64,000 nt of DNA from Enoplosus armatus (Eukaryota; Chordata; Actinopteri; Centrarchiformes; Enoplosidae): positions 16,356,036-16,420,035 of the forward strand of contig NC_092202.1 of NCBI RefSeq assembly GCF_043641665.1, written 5' to 3'. The notes under the pieces are model-generated. The model saw nothing but the letters and a program-made list of their open reading frames with translations. It had not been told where the DNA came from and ran no database searches. Below, in pieces: positions 35,161-47,850 of the stretch. Each line of letters opens with the position of its first letter. The stretch's first letter is position 1. Position numbers and translations under genes: made by a program.

Positions 35161-36587
35161 TCACAATTCTGTAGTCACCACAAGTGGAAATTGTATCGCC
35201 CGATCAGATATTTTGGTGGAAAACAAATGAAATGCATCGTCATTGAATATTTTACTGAAACGTTCAGAATCAACATTTTTGCGACCTGCCAGATACTTTA
35301 ATTTCCTCATTATGTTCATCAAAAACATCATTCGAGCAGCATTGTGTTTCCTACAAAACATATTTGCTGTTGCAAATTAGTTGTAAATGTAATTTCTAGA
35401 AGACAGGGTTGTGGTATTCCAGCATAAGATTATTGTTTTGTTGAAGCTGCCATGTAAAGTATTGATAAATTAGAGCAATGAAACGTATACATAATTAATA
35501 AGCTATTTTGAAAAATGTAGATTATAAAAGTGTTTTAAAAGAAGATAAAGAGTATGCTGTGCTGATCTTAGGAAAGTCAGTCCAAAGTCCGCGAACCCTG
35601 ACAGCAAAGGCTCTGTCACCTACACTACATTTATTTGTCAGGGATCATGCACAAAAAACATGACTCTTATACAAAGAGAACAGATGTATTGTGCCAGATT
35701 TAGCTAATTTCCATCTGCAGTCCCTGGGCAGGTACAAACACTAATGCAACTGAAAGTGTTTGAGAGCAACGGAACGGAAGGCATTAAAGGTATTGCAAAG
35801 TAACATAGTCCATAGGGGTCAAACAACAAATGGTTAATCCGGCCATACATTATGTACGTTATTATGTTACGTGTGAATACATGTTACTGTGCATGTGTAG
35901 ATGTTCACTTTCAGGTAAAACATTTGGAGGATAATATGTCACATTCTGTTATGTAATGAGTGAGAACAAGAATAAAGCAAACTGTAAAATTGCTAACACT
36001 CTCACTTAAGATGTGATGTCTATACTAATGTATACAGAGAATACCATACTCCTCCTCAGTCTTACTTTTCATGTGTACTGTAATTCATTTTTGTCCAGGT
36101 TTTGTGAAACAGTATGTGTGAAATGACTCCCTCTCCCAGATTGAGCAATGCTTTGTTCCTCCCTTCATGAGTTGAGTCTTATTGTGGAGCTGTCCGCGGT
36201 GCTGAGATTTTCCACCTCTGCTCCCATTTGGACTCGACAATCCGCCGATACCGTCTTGGCTCCAATTACACCGAGAGCATTCCAAGGTGGGTGAGCCAGC
36301 CCTGTTTTATCGCCTCGCTTGATCATTGTTGTGGGAAATGCTCACAGAAAGCACAATTGGATTCATATATGCCCACGTTTGCTCGTCCTTGGCTAAATGT
36401 TGGTGGTCATCTCATTTATGTAATTGCATTTAAAAGCACACTTGCCTCCTCATTGGGCGAAATATAATGCCTGAATTTGCCGACAGCAAGTGTTTTGCTG
36501 CATGAAGTAATAACATAAGAGAGTTGTTGGCACAAAATCAAAAATGACATCATTGATAGGAGAAGATGCATCCGTCCTGGGAGCTGT

Positions 36588-36610
36588 AAAAAAAAAAAAA
36601 AAAAAAAAAA
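36588..36610. repeat. poly(A) tract of 23
   Basis: Uninterrupted A run. No retroelement body or target duplication was recognised next to it. Confidence 0.9.
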
Positions 36611-39045
36611 TCAGACACCAATATGAAGAGGCTAAATAGCGCTGCTGGGTGTCAAACTGTATCCACAAGCAGAAGATAAAGTCAAAAACTTAAAGATGCA
36701 GAGACAAAAGCACGGCCAAGGTGAGAGGATTATCACAGGGCACGATGGGATGCAGAGGCCAGAGAGAAAAGCTAGAGCAAAGTGAGCGCGTGAGTGAGAA
36801 CGTGTGAGACAGACAGAGTAATGTAGAGAGGTTCAGGAGGTAAGGCTGGGCAGGGAGGTTAAGTGAATTCCATCAGGGTGTTCTGTCCGAGGCCGAAACA
36901 CAGACACAGAAGTCCAGTGAAGTATGACTGCACCGCTATGTGCGCACACATACACACACACTCGACAGTTAGGCTCTATCTGTGTGTGCAGACAGAGAAA
37001 AGGAGGCCAACCACAGCTGTAGTAGAAAATTACAGACGTCTTGAGGAATACACACACAACGGAGCGCAACAAATCTTCACACTTGTTCACTTTACTGACA
37101 ATTGTGGGACTGGAAGTAAGACAAGCACGGCACAGGTGTTACTAATGACGTGAATAACGGCTCTGTTCTGTGTCATGTGTCATGACAGTGGCCCTGAAGC
37201 ACTGAAATGGAATTCGGCCATCATTGATAATAATCAAATGAATAAAAGGACTATGAAATAATAGAAAAAATAAAAGGACTATGAAAGTAAAAAAAAAAAA
37301 AACATCTGACCACTGATTATCAATGCGATTGATCCAAACAAACAATTAAAAAAAAGAAAGTCTTAACAAAGGTCCTCTTACTAGCTATTGCCAGGGCTTT
37401 CCATCACATCTTTCTCAACTGATAGACCTCATAATGAAATCTTCAGGGTGTGACTCTATGCAAGGCCTGTTGCTGTCTTTTTTTTTTTTTTGCTAACCTT
37501 GAAATGTTTCTCTTTCACATCTAAAATCAAGTCTCACAGCGATCACGTCCAAAGTAGCCCCAAGTCTGCATTCCTGTGACTTCGAGCACAGGTTTCCTTT
37601 CAAGTCCATTTAAATACAACACCCACATGTATGTTCAAAAAAAAATATTGGATCATCCCACACTGGGCATGAAGCGACACCTTCTCAGAGTGACTACACT
37701 GTAAAGAAGGGCATCAAAATCCACGGACTTCATTCCATTTCATTCAAGTTCAACTGTAGCTAATTCGTTTATCAGTTCTGCCTCAAGCTCTACAAATACA
37801 ATCTGCTACAAAAAACTTTCTTTCCTAAGACACATCCAAACAGAAGGACACATCAGAAATGAGCGACATTTTATTAAAAGGTGTAGCCCTTAAATCATCA
37901 TTTATTGAGCAATAAAACATGGAACAGACCTTCAATCTCACCCAGATCACATAAAAACAAAGCATTCTCTCTTCATCGAGACCACTGAACCAACCGTTTC
38001 TATGGCTAATGGTAATGTGCATTGAGATCTCACTTTTGGTTCAATTCTGCTTCTTCCTCTTCTTCACGTAAGCAATAAACTTACATGCGACTTCCAGGAC
38101 TAAGATAACCACTTGATTTGTCTAACTCAAACACCTGAACCCTCAGATTAACTTGAGCTGAATTTTGGAATGCGTTTTTCAACCAACTGAGGTCTGTAGA
38201 TTTTGTAACTTGTTGCCCAAGCTGTTACATGCTAGTCGCTCTACAAAAGTTTTAGATTTAAGGCCAGTTTGGACAAGATGGGTGATTACAACAACCAATA
38301 ACTCTGCCAACGTGCATAAGGCATGCAAGTGTACCCAAGTAGCAAGGAGCAGGGGAAACCTGGACTGATTCCAACATCACTAGAAGGCAGCAAAGGCCTC
38401 ATTCACGAGCTCTTCATTATGCTAACTTATGCTTTCTTGTGTCCTCTCTCCTCCTGTGACCTGGAAATCGTTCCCCCCTGCACCATCATGGGGGATGTTA
38501 AATGTACCTCGAGGAGACAAGGAGCGACAGGAGAGGAGGCTTCTGGAGGAGCTCAGAGCGAGGAATCACAGGTGCATCCTGCGCAGAAGTCTTTAATCAA
38601 GTGGCGTGACAGGCGATACAGCTGTGCAGCACGTCAGAAGTTAACAGACGTGGTTTAAGGCTCGCTGGGAGGAGCTAAGATGCGAGGAAGAGACGCAAGT
38701 AAGGGAAGCTAGGAGACACATTAGCACAATGAGAAGCACACTGGGATGCAATAAACTTGATTTGAACAGTGACATTTTCCTCTAATGTAAATCTGTACAG
38801 TTCATTCTTTATCCAGCATCCTCTATTAATGACTTGTTTGTGTGTGTTATCACCCGTCCCCTCATTGTGGCTGATTGCTTGAAACAACAATCACCACCAC
38901 AGCAATCTAAAACCAATGATGGCACTGTTAACCCACTCAGTGTAACACAAACACATCTGACTGCTCCCTGTACAGCTGACTGTAAAACCAATTAATGCAT
39001 CTGTGTGCCTCCATGGAAATGGACAGTCAGGACCACCTGTGAAAG

Positions 39046-39046
<1 letters not shown>

Positions 39047-39098
<52 letters not shown>
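39047..39098. repeat. (TG)26 microsatellite
   Basis: 52 bp of uninterrupted TG, the longest dinucleotide tract in the window. The cysteine-valine frame over it is not a gene. Confidence 0.97.
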
Positions 39099-39100
<2 letters not shown>

Positions 39101-39304
39101 TGAGAGACAGTGTCGGGAGGCAAATCCCCATGGGAATGAACAGATGTGCTTGTTTGTGAAGCAGACTCGTCTGTATGTGTGTGTACGTGTGCGTGTGTTA
39201 TACAGTAGGTAAGTGTTGGTTCACTAATAAAAGCCCCTCACTGTGGAGTCGAGGAGAAGTGGGAGTTCGCTTGTTGTTGATTTTGTTTGTGAGAACTTTA
39301 GATG

Positions 39305-39336
39305 CATATATATATATAGATATATATAGATATATA
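39305..39336. repeat. (TA)n with GA interruptions
   Basis: TA run interrupted twice by 'gatata', so it approaches a 10-bp periodic repeat. Confidence 0.8.
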
Positions 39337-40929
39337 ATCTTTTTCTAAATCTTAAATGTAACTGTTCACATCAATGTTTCTTCACTTTCAAATAGCACTG
39401 CTATTTTGAAAAAATCAAATACATCTATATTTGAAGTTAATAAGAGACTATGACAAGCAGATGTATGGCAGTAGTACAAAAATGCCATTGTTGGTCTGGG
39501 ACTGAAACAGTTAAGGGCAGTGGCGTTTTGCTCAGGGATACTTCCGCAGTGTTGTTGAACCTTTTCTACCTTGTGGTCCCCTTGCTTGCCCAGGCGAGAT
39601 CAAACCAAGCTTGTGTGTGGTAATCAAATCAACCCCACTTCTTCTCCCTGCTGGGTTGTTGCTTTCGGAGCATGATGGATGCATGCCTCTGTTTAATTTA
39701 GAAGTAGTTGCTTCCCATTTCTCAACAGAAAAACTAACAAGCAGCAGCAACCACAACACTTCGCTCAACACTGCGGTGTCATGTTCGATCAACAGCCTTT
39801 CCGAATTAGGAAGTGTGGACGAAATGTTTGAGCCTGTGATGTTGCTATAAGTGCAGCTTCAGTGCAGCAGGGGTGGGATGTCAGCAATAGCTCCTAATTA
39901 CGGCCCTCAGATTGTGACATTCACTCCTTCCTGACACCCATCACATTTATTTGCTCCATTAGCTGGGACTCAAACATCTCAAAAGATCCAAAGTGATTTG
40001 AGCCAAAGTGTGATCTGAACCCAGTGCAGTCATATAAAAGTGCACAGTACATGTCAGTATAATCTGATTTTGGAAACTGGTGATGAAGCTACAGTTGAAT
40101 TTTTCCTGTGTGCTTGTCAATATGCAGTGAAACGTTTTTCAAGCAGCTATTTAACTCTTTCAAGTCTTCATCACATGTCTATCTTTTGCGAGCTACCTGG
40201 TTAGCATGGCAACTGTGCCTGTCCTTTATATGAACCGCTTCTTCTTCTTCTTCCAGACTTCGTGGTTTTGGAAGACTGGTCTGTAAAATGTTAAGTCATG
40301 ATGAAGAATAGGGTGATACAGCCGCAACCAAAACAAAAAAATACATACAATGTATTTCATTTCAGAATTCATGTAGTTCTGTAGTCTTTGATGATGAGCC
40401 GGACCAATAACATTCCTCCAATGAGCAAGAGAAACGCTGCTTTAATAAATAATTCAAAAGCAATCCAGGAGCTAATATGGTTTGGAAATTAGCTTGAGAT
40501 CAATCTGAATCTGGATACCCCCACACACATACATACACAAGATAGGTAATTATTGCGGTCACATGCAAAGCTGAGACCAAGAGATCAAAAAGGGTAACGT
40601 AGACTTCCTATAATTAGATTTAGATATTATTTATTTTGTAGAGACTTCCTTCTGGTCTGCCTTTTATCCAGTTTGGACTGTGGGTCAATCAATTCTAAAT
40701 GTAATGCAGATTGATCAGAGCAGCTGCTCATTCAATCACCGAAAAAAATTCAATCTTTTTAAATCTTTCCTTTGATTTGTTACCACATCTTTAGAAGACA
40801 TTTCCATTAGACGCTTTTTATCCCAACAAGTCGTGTGTTGTTTGTAGGACCCTTCCAAAGCAACCCATGTGACAATTACAAAACTGAGTCACGTGAGTCT
40901 TTACTGATCCGTCATCTCTACAGCTAAGG

Positions 40930-41060
40930 TTTGATCAAGTTTCGGCAACTAAAGTGTTTTTTGTTAGGGGAAGTTCTTGTTCATTGTTAAAAGAAACCTA
41001 CATTGAGGGGATAAAATGTGTTTTCCAAACCATCAACCCTAACCTCATCCATAAAGTGTA
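40930..41060. repeat. decayed dispersed repeat fragment
   Basis: Has 'gtttcggcaactaaagtg', 'gttaggggaag' and 'accctaacctcatcc'. Partner of 35000-35160; class unknown. Confidence 0.35.
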
Positions 41061-43526
41061 ACACATACCAGTTGCATTGCATAGCATTGCATCATTTGAA
41101 GCATGTCAGTAGACAGTTGGTGTGTTGTCTAGGTCTGTTTACATTTTTGATTATTTATTGGATTCAATCCAGAGTGGCAATCATATTATTTCATTAAATG
41201 AGGCTGTCAACCTGCTGGCAAAGGAGGAAGTAGGGAACTCTTGTTTTGAAGGCGGCACAGTGGAAAAAATAATTGACAGAGTGCAGTAACCAACCAAAAA
41301 AAGGGACAATTTTCTCTTGTTTCTGCCACCGTCTATTTTGGCTTTGTACTTATAAACAAGACAGGGAGAATTCGACTCTTATATTCGTTTCTGCGTCTCG
41401 TTAAAAAAGTGACCGGCATGGTGTTTTACCCAAAGTTGAACATTTTTCAACGCTTGCCGACCAGAAAAAAATGCCAAACGCACAGCGCTTGGCGCAGAAT
41501 AGCTACTATTGCAAACAACTGAAAGAATACACTAGCCTCAAGAAGAAAACACTTTGATGGAGGACACACTGGAAATGGACAAATTTCTACCGGTGGACAC
41601 ATCATATCGCCCAACCGTATTTGGATGACTGCAAGAGGTTGCTTTTCCGAAAGCCGATTGTTTTAAGCATTTGAACAAACAGCAAGAACAGTTTCCTTGA
41701 TCCATTTTGGACTTTCTTTGCAAATCTTTAAATGCAGGTTTTTGATAATTTAAAGACCAAACAAATACAGTTTGTAGTTCTGCGCAAACTACCTGCCAAA
41801 AAAACCCCAAAACACAAAAAACAACATGGACTTGAGGTGACTCCAGGTGACTTCAGAAGTCATGCTGGAAAGATGTCTTAAATAGAGGCCGTGTTACTTA
41901 TTTAGTAGTATTTTGATCAGTATTTATCACTTCATTTCTTCCTCAGGGAACACTTTGTCACCTCAAACATGCACTAAAGTGTTTTTCTTCCTCTCCTACA
42001 GTAGTTTAGTGTATCAGAATGCTCACACTGATGTCTTCTTTATCTGCCTCTGATGGCAGGGTTTTGATTTCAGTATCTAAGCCGGGGGCTGTACTGACGG
42101 TCTGATTCTGTCCCTGAACTCTGCTTCAGCTGCCTCACACAGCTCCCTGTGGACTTCCTGCTAGATTTCAAAGATAACAAACCCTGACCTCAGCTCACCC
42201 ACAGCTAGGTATGCACACTGTCCTGTAAAATACACACACGTACACACTAAATGGCTGGACTGATGCACACACAGCAACAAGGCTCTACCAACTGAGTTAC
42301 ACATGCTTGTATCAACCGAGCTTGTGTTTGTAATTGTTCAATATTTTCTCTTTGTCCTAGCCTTACAGGTACACCTTGCAAGGATAGAGACACATGAACA
42401 CACACTCTCTCTCCCTGTGAGAGTGCCCACTCCATCACTCTCTGTTTGGGATGAAGAGGCTTTTTTTTGTAGTCTTGAAATAAGCCTTTCACAACACGGC
42501 TGACAGAGAGCACCCATGAAGGAGGCTGGATGGGTCTGGGCTGAGTGCAAGGTGAGAGGCCCGTGGGCCCAGGGTGTCTGATTGGATTAGGTTCAGGTTG
42601 TAAGTGTGTTGGAGGGGGTCGCTGAGAGGTGAATGCTCTGGGGGCGATGTTGCGATGCCAGATAGGCAGGAGGGGTTAGGTGGTGGGTAATGAAGGTTGG
42701 AGAGTGTTTTAGAGCATTACATGTGCATATGAATATTGTATTGGAGGTACCATTTTGGAAATGTTTTTCTAGCATGGCCCGTAGGTCATTATATTTTATA
42801 ATCTAAATTTCACAAAGGCTTCTTGGCTCCCGTGTAGCTTAAAATGTTTCCATTTGCTTAGTGCTGTTTACTGCTGTTCATTGTTGTCTGTGAAGCTACC
42901 AGCTGGCTTCAGGATCCTCAGGCCGTCTATTGAGTGGCTTCCTCAACTTAATGTAAAAAAAAAAAAAAAACAGATGATCACTTTAATAGAGTGTGGTAAA
43001 ATGGATGTTGCATCTAGCTTCTTTTTATGCAGAGTAAGTTAAGAACAGTTTGATATATGGACAGATGAATGGCAGCAAAGAGGACACAGTTAGTTGCTTC
43101 TCATTAACAAAGAAAAGCTTCACCTTTGTGACGAAGTTTGCTGGGTTTTTAAATTGTAAATTAAATTTGTTTTATCTTAAAGCAGCAGACACACCACAAA
43201 GTGGCATTTGTTTGTCAAAATAGCAAAACAAATTATGCAAAGTACACAGGGCCAGAAGCTTGGTGACGTAGCGACTACTCCCAGGGCTGGCTGGTGAACT
43301 GCTGTAGCTGGCGAGCTAACCAGGCTAGTGCTAGCCAGTCACAATAGCTCCTCGTGCTTCTCTCCGTTTTCTCCCTGGTGTTCCTCTTAAGTAAGTTCAC
43401 ACAGTTCATTCAAAAGACTCATTTGTACCATCGCCTCCTGTCTCACGACTGTCTGCTAACCATCACTGTGTTGTGGAACAGTATTTTCTCAGACACAGGA
43501 AGTTGAATAAAAGTGAGTGGTGCATC

Positions 43527-43727
43527 AAAGAATCAGATCAGAATCAGAAATACTTTATTGATCCCTGGGGGGAAATTGTACAGTACCGTGCTCCCATTCA
43601 AGAGTAGAAAGCAGCATAATTTAGAGCTAAAAGTATGTACAAAATATAAAAATAAGAAATAGAAAATAAAAATATACACATTTACAGTATTGAAAAATAA
43701 AAGTAAAAAATATATACAATAACAATG

Positions 43728-43782
<55 letters not shown>

Positions 43783-43796
43783 TGTACTGTTGTGTA
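43527..43796 (-). mobile_element. 3' end of a second LINE family
   Basis: The plus strand starts with the tail 'cagatcagaatcagaaata', then 'ctttattgatccctgggggg' (AATAAA on the minus strand) and A-rich sequence with a long AT microsatellite. The words differ from the 43797 tail although both end in TCTGAT-like repeats. It directly abuts the next LINE. Confidence 0.65.
43734..43774. repeat. (AT)n microsatellite of about 40 bp
   Basis: TA run between the two adjoining LINE 3' parts. Confidence 0.92.
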
Positions 43797-45305
43797 TCAG
43801 AATCAGAATCAGAACAGTAAGTAACATACATTACAAGGAATTTGCCATGGTCTGATGGTGCTACATTTTTTTAACATATAACATATAATCTGACAGACAA
43901 CAAGCATGTAAAAATAAAAAAAGGTAAAATAATAAGATAAGATAAATAACAAACCCAAAATAAAATAAATAAAAAACCAGTAGGGGGTGCATGCGTTAAT
44001 GCACGGGGGACAGGGTGGTGTACGTTAATATAACGTATAACTTGTGTTTGTCTGTGTGTGTGTGTGTCGGGTGGGGGGGGTCAGTGCAAGACTTTGGTCG
44101 TGTTCGTCAGGTTGACTGCAGAGGGGAAGAAACTGTTTTTGTGGCGGGAGGTTTTGGTCCTCATGGACCGCAGCCTCCTGCCAGAGAGGAGGGGTCAAAT
44201 AGATAGTGTCCGGGGTGGGAGGGGTCGGCAGGTTGCAGCCAATCACCCTCTCTGCAGAGCGGATGATATGCTGCAGTCTGCTCCTGTCCTTGGTGGAGGC
44301 AGCAGCGTACCAGACAGTGATGGAGGAGGTGAGGATGGACTCTATGATGGCAGTGTAGAAGTGAACCAGCATTGTTTGTGGCAGGTTAAACTTCCTCAGC
44401 TGCCTCAGGAAGTATATCCTCTGTTCTTGATGAGGGAGCTGATGTTCAGCTCCCACCGGAGGTCCTGGCTGATGATGGAGCCCAGGAAATGGAGGGACTC
44501 CACAGTGTCCACTGGAGAGTCACACAGGGTGATGGGGGCGGGTGGGGCTGCACTCTTCCTAAAGTGTACAACCATCTCCACTGTCATTGAAGCGTTATGC
44601 TCCAGGTTGTTGCTGTTGCACCAGGTCACCAGATGGTCAATCTCCCACTTGTAGGCAGACTCATCCTCTCCAGAGATGAGTCCGATGAGGGTGGTGTCGT
44701 CCGCGAACTTCAGGAGCTTGACGGACTGGTGACTGGAGGTGCAGCTGTTGGTGTACAGGGAGAAGAGTAAAGGAGAAAGAACGCAGCCTTGAGGGGAGCC
44801 GGTGCTGATCGTCCGCGAGTCTGAGACGTGTTTCCCCAGCTTCACGTACTGCTTCCTGTCAGACAGGAAATCTGTGATCCACCTGCAGGTGGGGTCAGGC
44901 ACGTTAAGCTGGGAGAGCTTGTCCTGAAGAAGAGCCAGGACCATCGTGTTGAACATAGAGCTGAAGTCCACAAAGAGGATCCTGGCGTAGGATCCCGTGG
45001 AGTCTACGTGCTGGAGGATGAAGTGTAGGGCCAAGTTGACGGCGTCATCTACAGACCTGTTGGCTCTGTAGGTGAACTGCAGGGGGTCCAGCAGAGGGTC
45101 AGTGATGGATTTGAGGTGGGACAAAACCAGGCGTTCAAATGATTTCATGACCACAGAGGTCAGGGCGACAGGTCTGTAGTCATTTAATGCTGTGGGCCCT
45201 GGTTTTTTGGGGACGGGGATGATGGTGGAGGCCTTGAAGCAGGCTGGCACGTGGCATGTCTCCAGTGAGGTGTTGAGGTGTAGTCCGCCACCCTCACAGC
45301 TAATA
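43797..45305 (-). mobile_element. 5'-truncated L2/CR1- or Rex1-type LINE (RT and 3' UTR)
   Basis: The minus strand begins near 45305 inside the RT domain and runs to the tandem tail 'atcagaatcagaatcagaac' (as seen on the plus strand) at 43797. The 3' UTR contains a (GT)n and G-tract at 44050-44083. The tail copies at 4718-5022 and 21003-21292 are the same family. There is no endonuclease, so this is a truncated insertion. Clade assignment between L2 and Rex1/Babar is uncertain without alignment. Confidence 0.88.
44180..45305 (-). pseudogene. LINE reverse transcriptase, truncated and frameshifted
   Basis: Reads [20 protein letters not shown] (fingers), [15 protein letters not shown], motif A as [11 protein letters not shown], motif B as [13 protein letters not shown] and motif C as [10 protein letters not shown], then [12 protein letters not shown]. 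The usual Ala in motif A (FSSAFN) is Met here. The frame breaks near 44420 and the C-terminus continues in another frame with [28 protein letters not shown] and SAERVIGCNLP, after which it decays. Residues before [11 protein letters not shown] are missing because of 5' truncation. It differs from the 6673-8162 RT at most positions and is another family. Confidence 0.9.
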
Positions 45306-45430
45306 AGGTACAATAGCTTCCTCTACTTTGCCTCTCTGTCCCCTCAAAAGTCAGCACTGTCGAGACAGCTTGCTATTGGTCAACGGCACAAATTTCACCC
45401 GTCAAAGGTCACCAAAGTTGAACTCTAGGT

Positions 45431-45442
45431 AGAACATTCACT
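45431..45442. repeat. target-site duplication, left copy
   Basis: AGAACATTCACT, identical to 45729-45740. Confidence 0.85.
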
Positions 45443-45728
45443 CCGTCAGGCTGAAATTAATGAGTAAAACTGATAGATAAAGTGACAGCAACTATAAGAA
45501 AGTACTATAGCTCTTATTAATATATACTATTAAAACATTTATTTTTATCTATTTATGTATTTTGCCCCCTTTTAATCATTATTAATATTAAATCATTATT
45601 ATTTTTTTCTCTTCTTCCCTGAGTATTTGTTGTTGAGGGTGGGGGGTGTTTACAAATGTCAATGTATGTATGACAATGTTCTTTCAATGCCAAAAACCAA
45701 TAAACATAATGTTAAAGAAAAAGAAAAA
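45443..45728 (+). mobile_element. short retrotransposed insert, L1-like 3' end
   Basis: 286 bp between two identical 12-bp copies of AGAACATTCACT. It ends in 'ccaataaacataatgttaaa' followed by an A-rich tail (aaagaaaaagaaaaa). A G-rich run (gggtggggggtg) precedes the polyadenylation signal, as in fish L1 3' UTRs. The hallmarks of target-primed reverse transcription are complete. L1 origin is inferred; a processed transcript of another gene is possible. Confidence 0.75.
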
Positions 45729-45740
45729 AGAACATTCACT
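45729..45740. repeat. target-site duplication, right copy
   Basis: AGAACATTCACT directly after the A-rich tail. Confidence 0.85.
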
Positions 45741-47590
45741 TTGCATCCTCGTGCTTATCATCTGTTCGCAGTGATTCAACTGGAATTAATTGACTTTGTC
45801 GTAAAGATTTTACTGTTTACAGTACCTTAAGAGGTAAGAGAATTATCTCAGCCCATGAAGGAACACTTAATCCTTCAGTTTAGCATCACTGAGGCAGGGG
45901 AAGCAGTCTTCATTTTGTTACAGTAAAAGAGTCTTTAAAACCCAAGCCTGTGGCACATGCAAGTATCTATCAACAGTTAATGTAAAGTACACCCATTTTA
46001 TAATGTAACCTTAAAGTCACATGCCATCACCACTATCAGTACAGAGGATGAAACATGAGCAAAACATAACCCATGGGGTTGATTGTGCATATGATGGTGC
46101 CTGTTTGCATGAACGAGTGGCTGCTTCAAAAAAATCTGTGAATTGAGTCAGTTGTCATGTTCACCAACTGTCAAAAACATTGACACAAAAGTTGTACTTT
46201 TACAACTGATGTAAGTGGTATAAGACTGGTCTCTAGCTGTGCATGCGGATGTGTTGAAGATGGATGTGTACAATATCATTATCATTATTATGTTTTTAGC
46301 TCTAAATGAGATTTAATTTTTCACTTCATATAGAATATGCTTAAATTAGAATTTCCAAAGCATTTATACCAAGTAGTGGGAAGTTGATGTTAACAGCTGA
46401 TTCCACCAACATGGATTTCACAAATTATATAAAAACGAATCATTAATGAGACTTAATGTGTCAGTGTCTGCATTTCCATCTTTGATCTTTCCACATCTTT
46501 AATTTCGGAGTGTGCCGGTGTCTCTCAAACACTACTGCTTCAGCTCCCGCTTCTCTCTCACTGTATACCTTGTTTTTATTGGATTCACTTCTCTGACAAC
46601 CTCCACCCCCCCACCTCTGTGTTTAGGAGTCATCCGAGAGTTGGCTCTGACCATCAAGGATAGAGACTGTGCCATGGTCAGAGGCCAGACAAACTGGAGA
46701 ATATTAAGGAAGCAGAGATTTATAGGCCAAGTTGTAGTGATGAAGGCTTAATAGACTGCAGATGTAGTGGGGCCGGAGACAACTGCTACACACACACTCC
46801 TGAACTTTTGACTTGACACATGCAACAACCTAAAATAGAGGTGGATTGTTGAGGGTTAATGCCCTCCAATTCTGAGATTATCATGTTAAAGGCACAAAAC
46901 TGTACTGTAACTGTCTGAATGACTGTCTACTTACTGCCAGTGATACAGCTGTAATGATAATGAATGGTAGCAGTCTGTGAGGTGTCGACAGACTCCCCCA
47001 AGTGTCCAGTATCAGCGTCCTGTATAATTGTATCAGCGTAAAAACAACAGAAAAAAAAAAAACATTCAAAAACTTAAAACTGCTCTGTCAGATCACACAG
47101 AACCAGATCTAAAAAGGACTTTGAGCACGTTAAAGAGAGGACAACAAGCTGCCAGAGTGTGGAGAGCTTCATTAATTCAGAGGAAAGAGCTGGGGGCTGC
47201 AATAGCAAACACACAGAGAGACAGCATTTGTCATAATTATCTTTCTTATTGTTTCATTTGGGCCGGCGTGTGGTAATTCATTTTGGCACCGCTGCTTCAA
47301 ACTGGGAAATGTTTGAAGAATAACGGCCGGGCCACACATCCTACCTCTAACTGTGCGTGACGGCTACCTCGCTGAACTGCTGCAACACAGACAGCGTTGC
47401 TGCTGCCAGCCCTGTCTTTCTACATCGACTTTGCCTTTGTCTTTGATAATGGCCAACAATAATAGCATGTTTCATATAATTTCATTATAAATTAAATTTT
47501 TATTTAGTTTAGACAGAAAAGGATTAAGAAGCAAGCGCTCAATTGAAAGTGTTGAGTTAAAAAAAGAAACAACTTTACATTTTTTTTCAT
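45741..47590. other. no gene seen
   Basis: Intron without recognised element. Open frames lack motifs. Confidence 0.6.
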
Positions 47591-47674
47591 GCCTGGTGAT
47601 CGCACCATGAACCCGTTCTAACCAACTTTTACCTCCCATGCAACAGCGCTAACCACTGCGCCACCATGCCGCCC
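47591..47674 (-). repeat. tRNA-like SINE head, partial
   Basis: The minus strand begins GGGCGGCATGGTGGCGCAG, then TGGTTAGCGCTGTTG (A-box region). A weakened B-box region follows about 45 bp on. Same head type as 27612-27862; the body is missing. Confidence 0.6.
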
Positions 47675-47679
47675 AGGAG

Positions 47680-47850
47680 TCCTGGGAGAGGGATCCCTCC
47701 AGGGTTTTTGTGGGGGAGTTTTTCCTCATCTGAATGAGGGTCTAAGGACAGAGGGTGTAGTATGCTGTACAGAATGTGAAGCCCCCTGAGGCAAATTTGT
47801 GATTTGTGATATTGGGCTATATAAATATAACTGATTTGACTTGACATGAC
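47680..47850 (+). repeat. short interspersed repeat, teleost-typical
   Basis: Words 'gagagggatccctcc', 'gggggagtttttcctcatct', 'ctaaggacagagggtgtagt', 'ctgaggcaaatttgtgattt' and 'gatattgggctatataaata'. I recognise the order as a common fish repeat; its class is not certain. It is placed back to back with the SINE head at 47674. Confidence 0.65.

Larger units (their letters stand above)
34770..43526. other. no gene seen in 8.7 kb; microsatellites and decayed repeats
   Basis: The 165-codon frame at 34804-35301 runs through repeat-like sequence ('tctggtttcggcaac', 'ctaaccttaaccaag') and has no domain. There is a related fragment at 40930-41060. Poly(A) runs lie at 36588-36610 and 42955-42970, a (TG)26 at 39047 and AT/GATA-type repeats at 39305. 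A GC-richer stretch at 38440-38700 has no assignable motif. No exon was recognised. Confidence 0.55.

Noticed and set aside
34804..35301. 165-codon open frame after the Tc1 element
   Set aside because: It runs through decayed repeat sequence shared with 40930-41060 and has no recognisable motif.
36588..36610. Poly(A) tail of a retrotransposed insert
   Set aside because: No element body or flanking duplication was recognised.
38323..38658. 111-codon open frame in a GC-richer stretch
   Set aside because: No motif, no splice-site support and no family recognised.
39003..39212. Cysteine-valine repeat protein
   Set aside because: Translation of the (TG)26 microsatellite.
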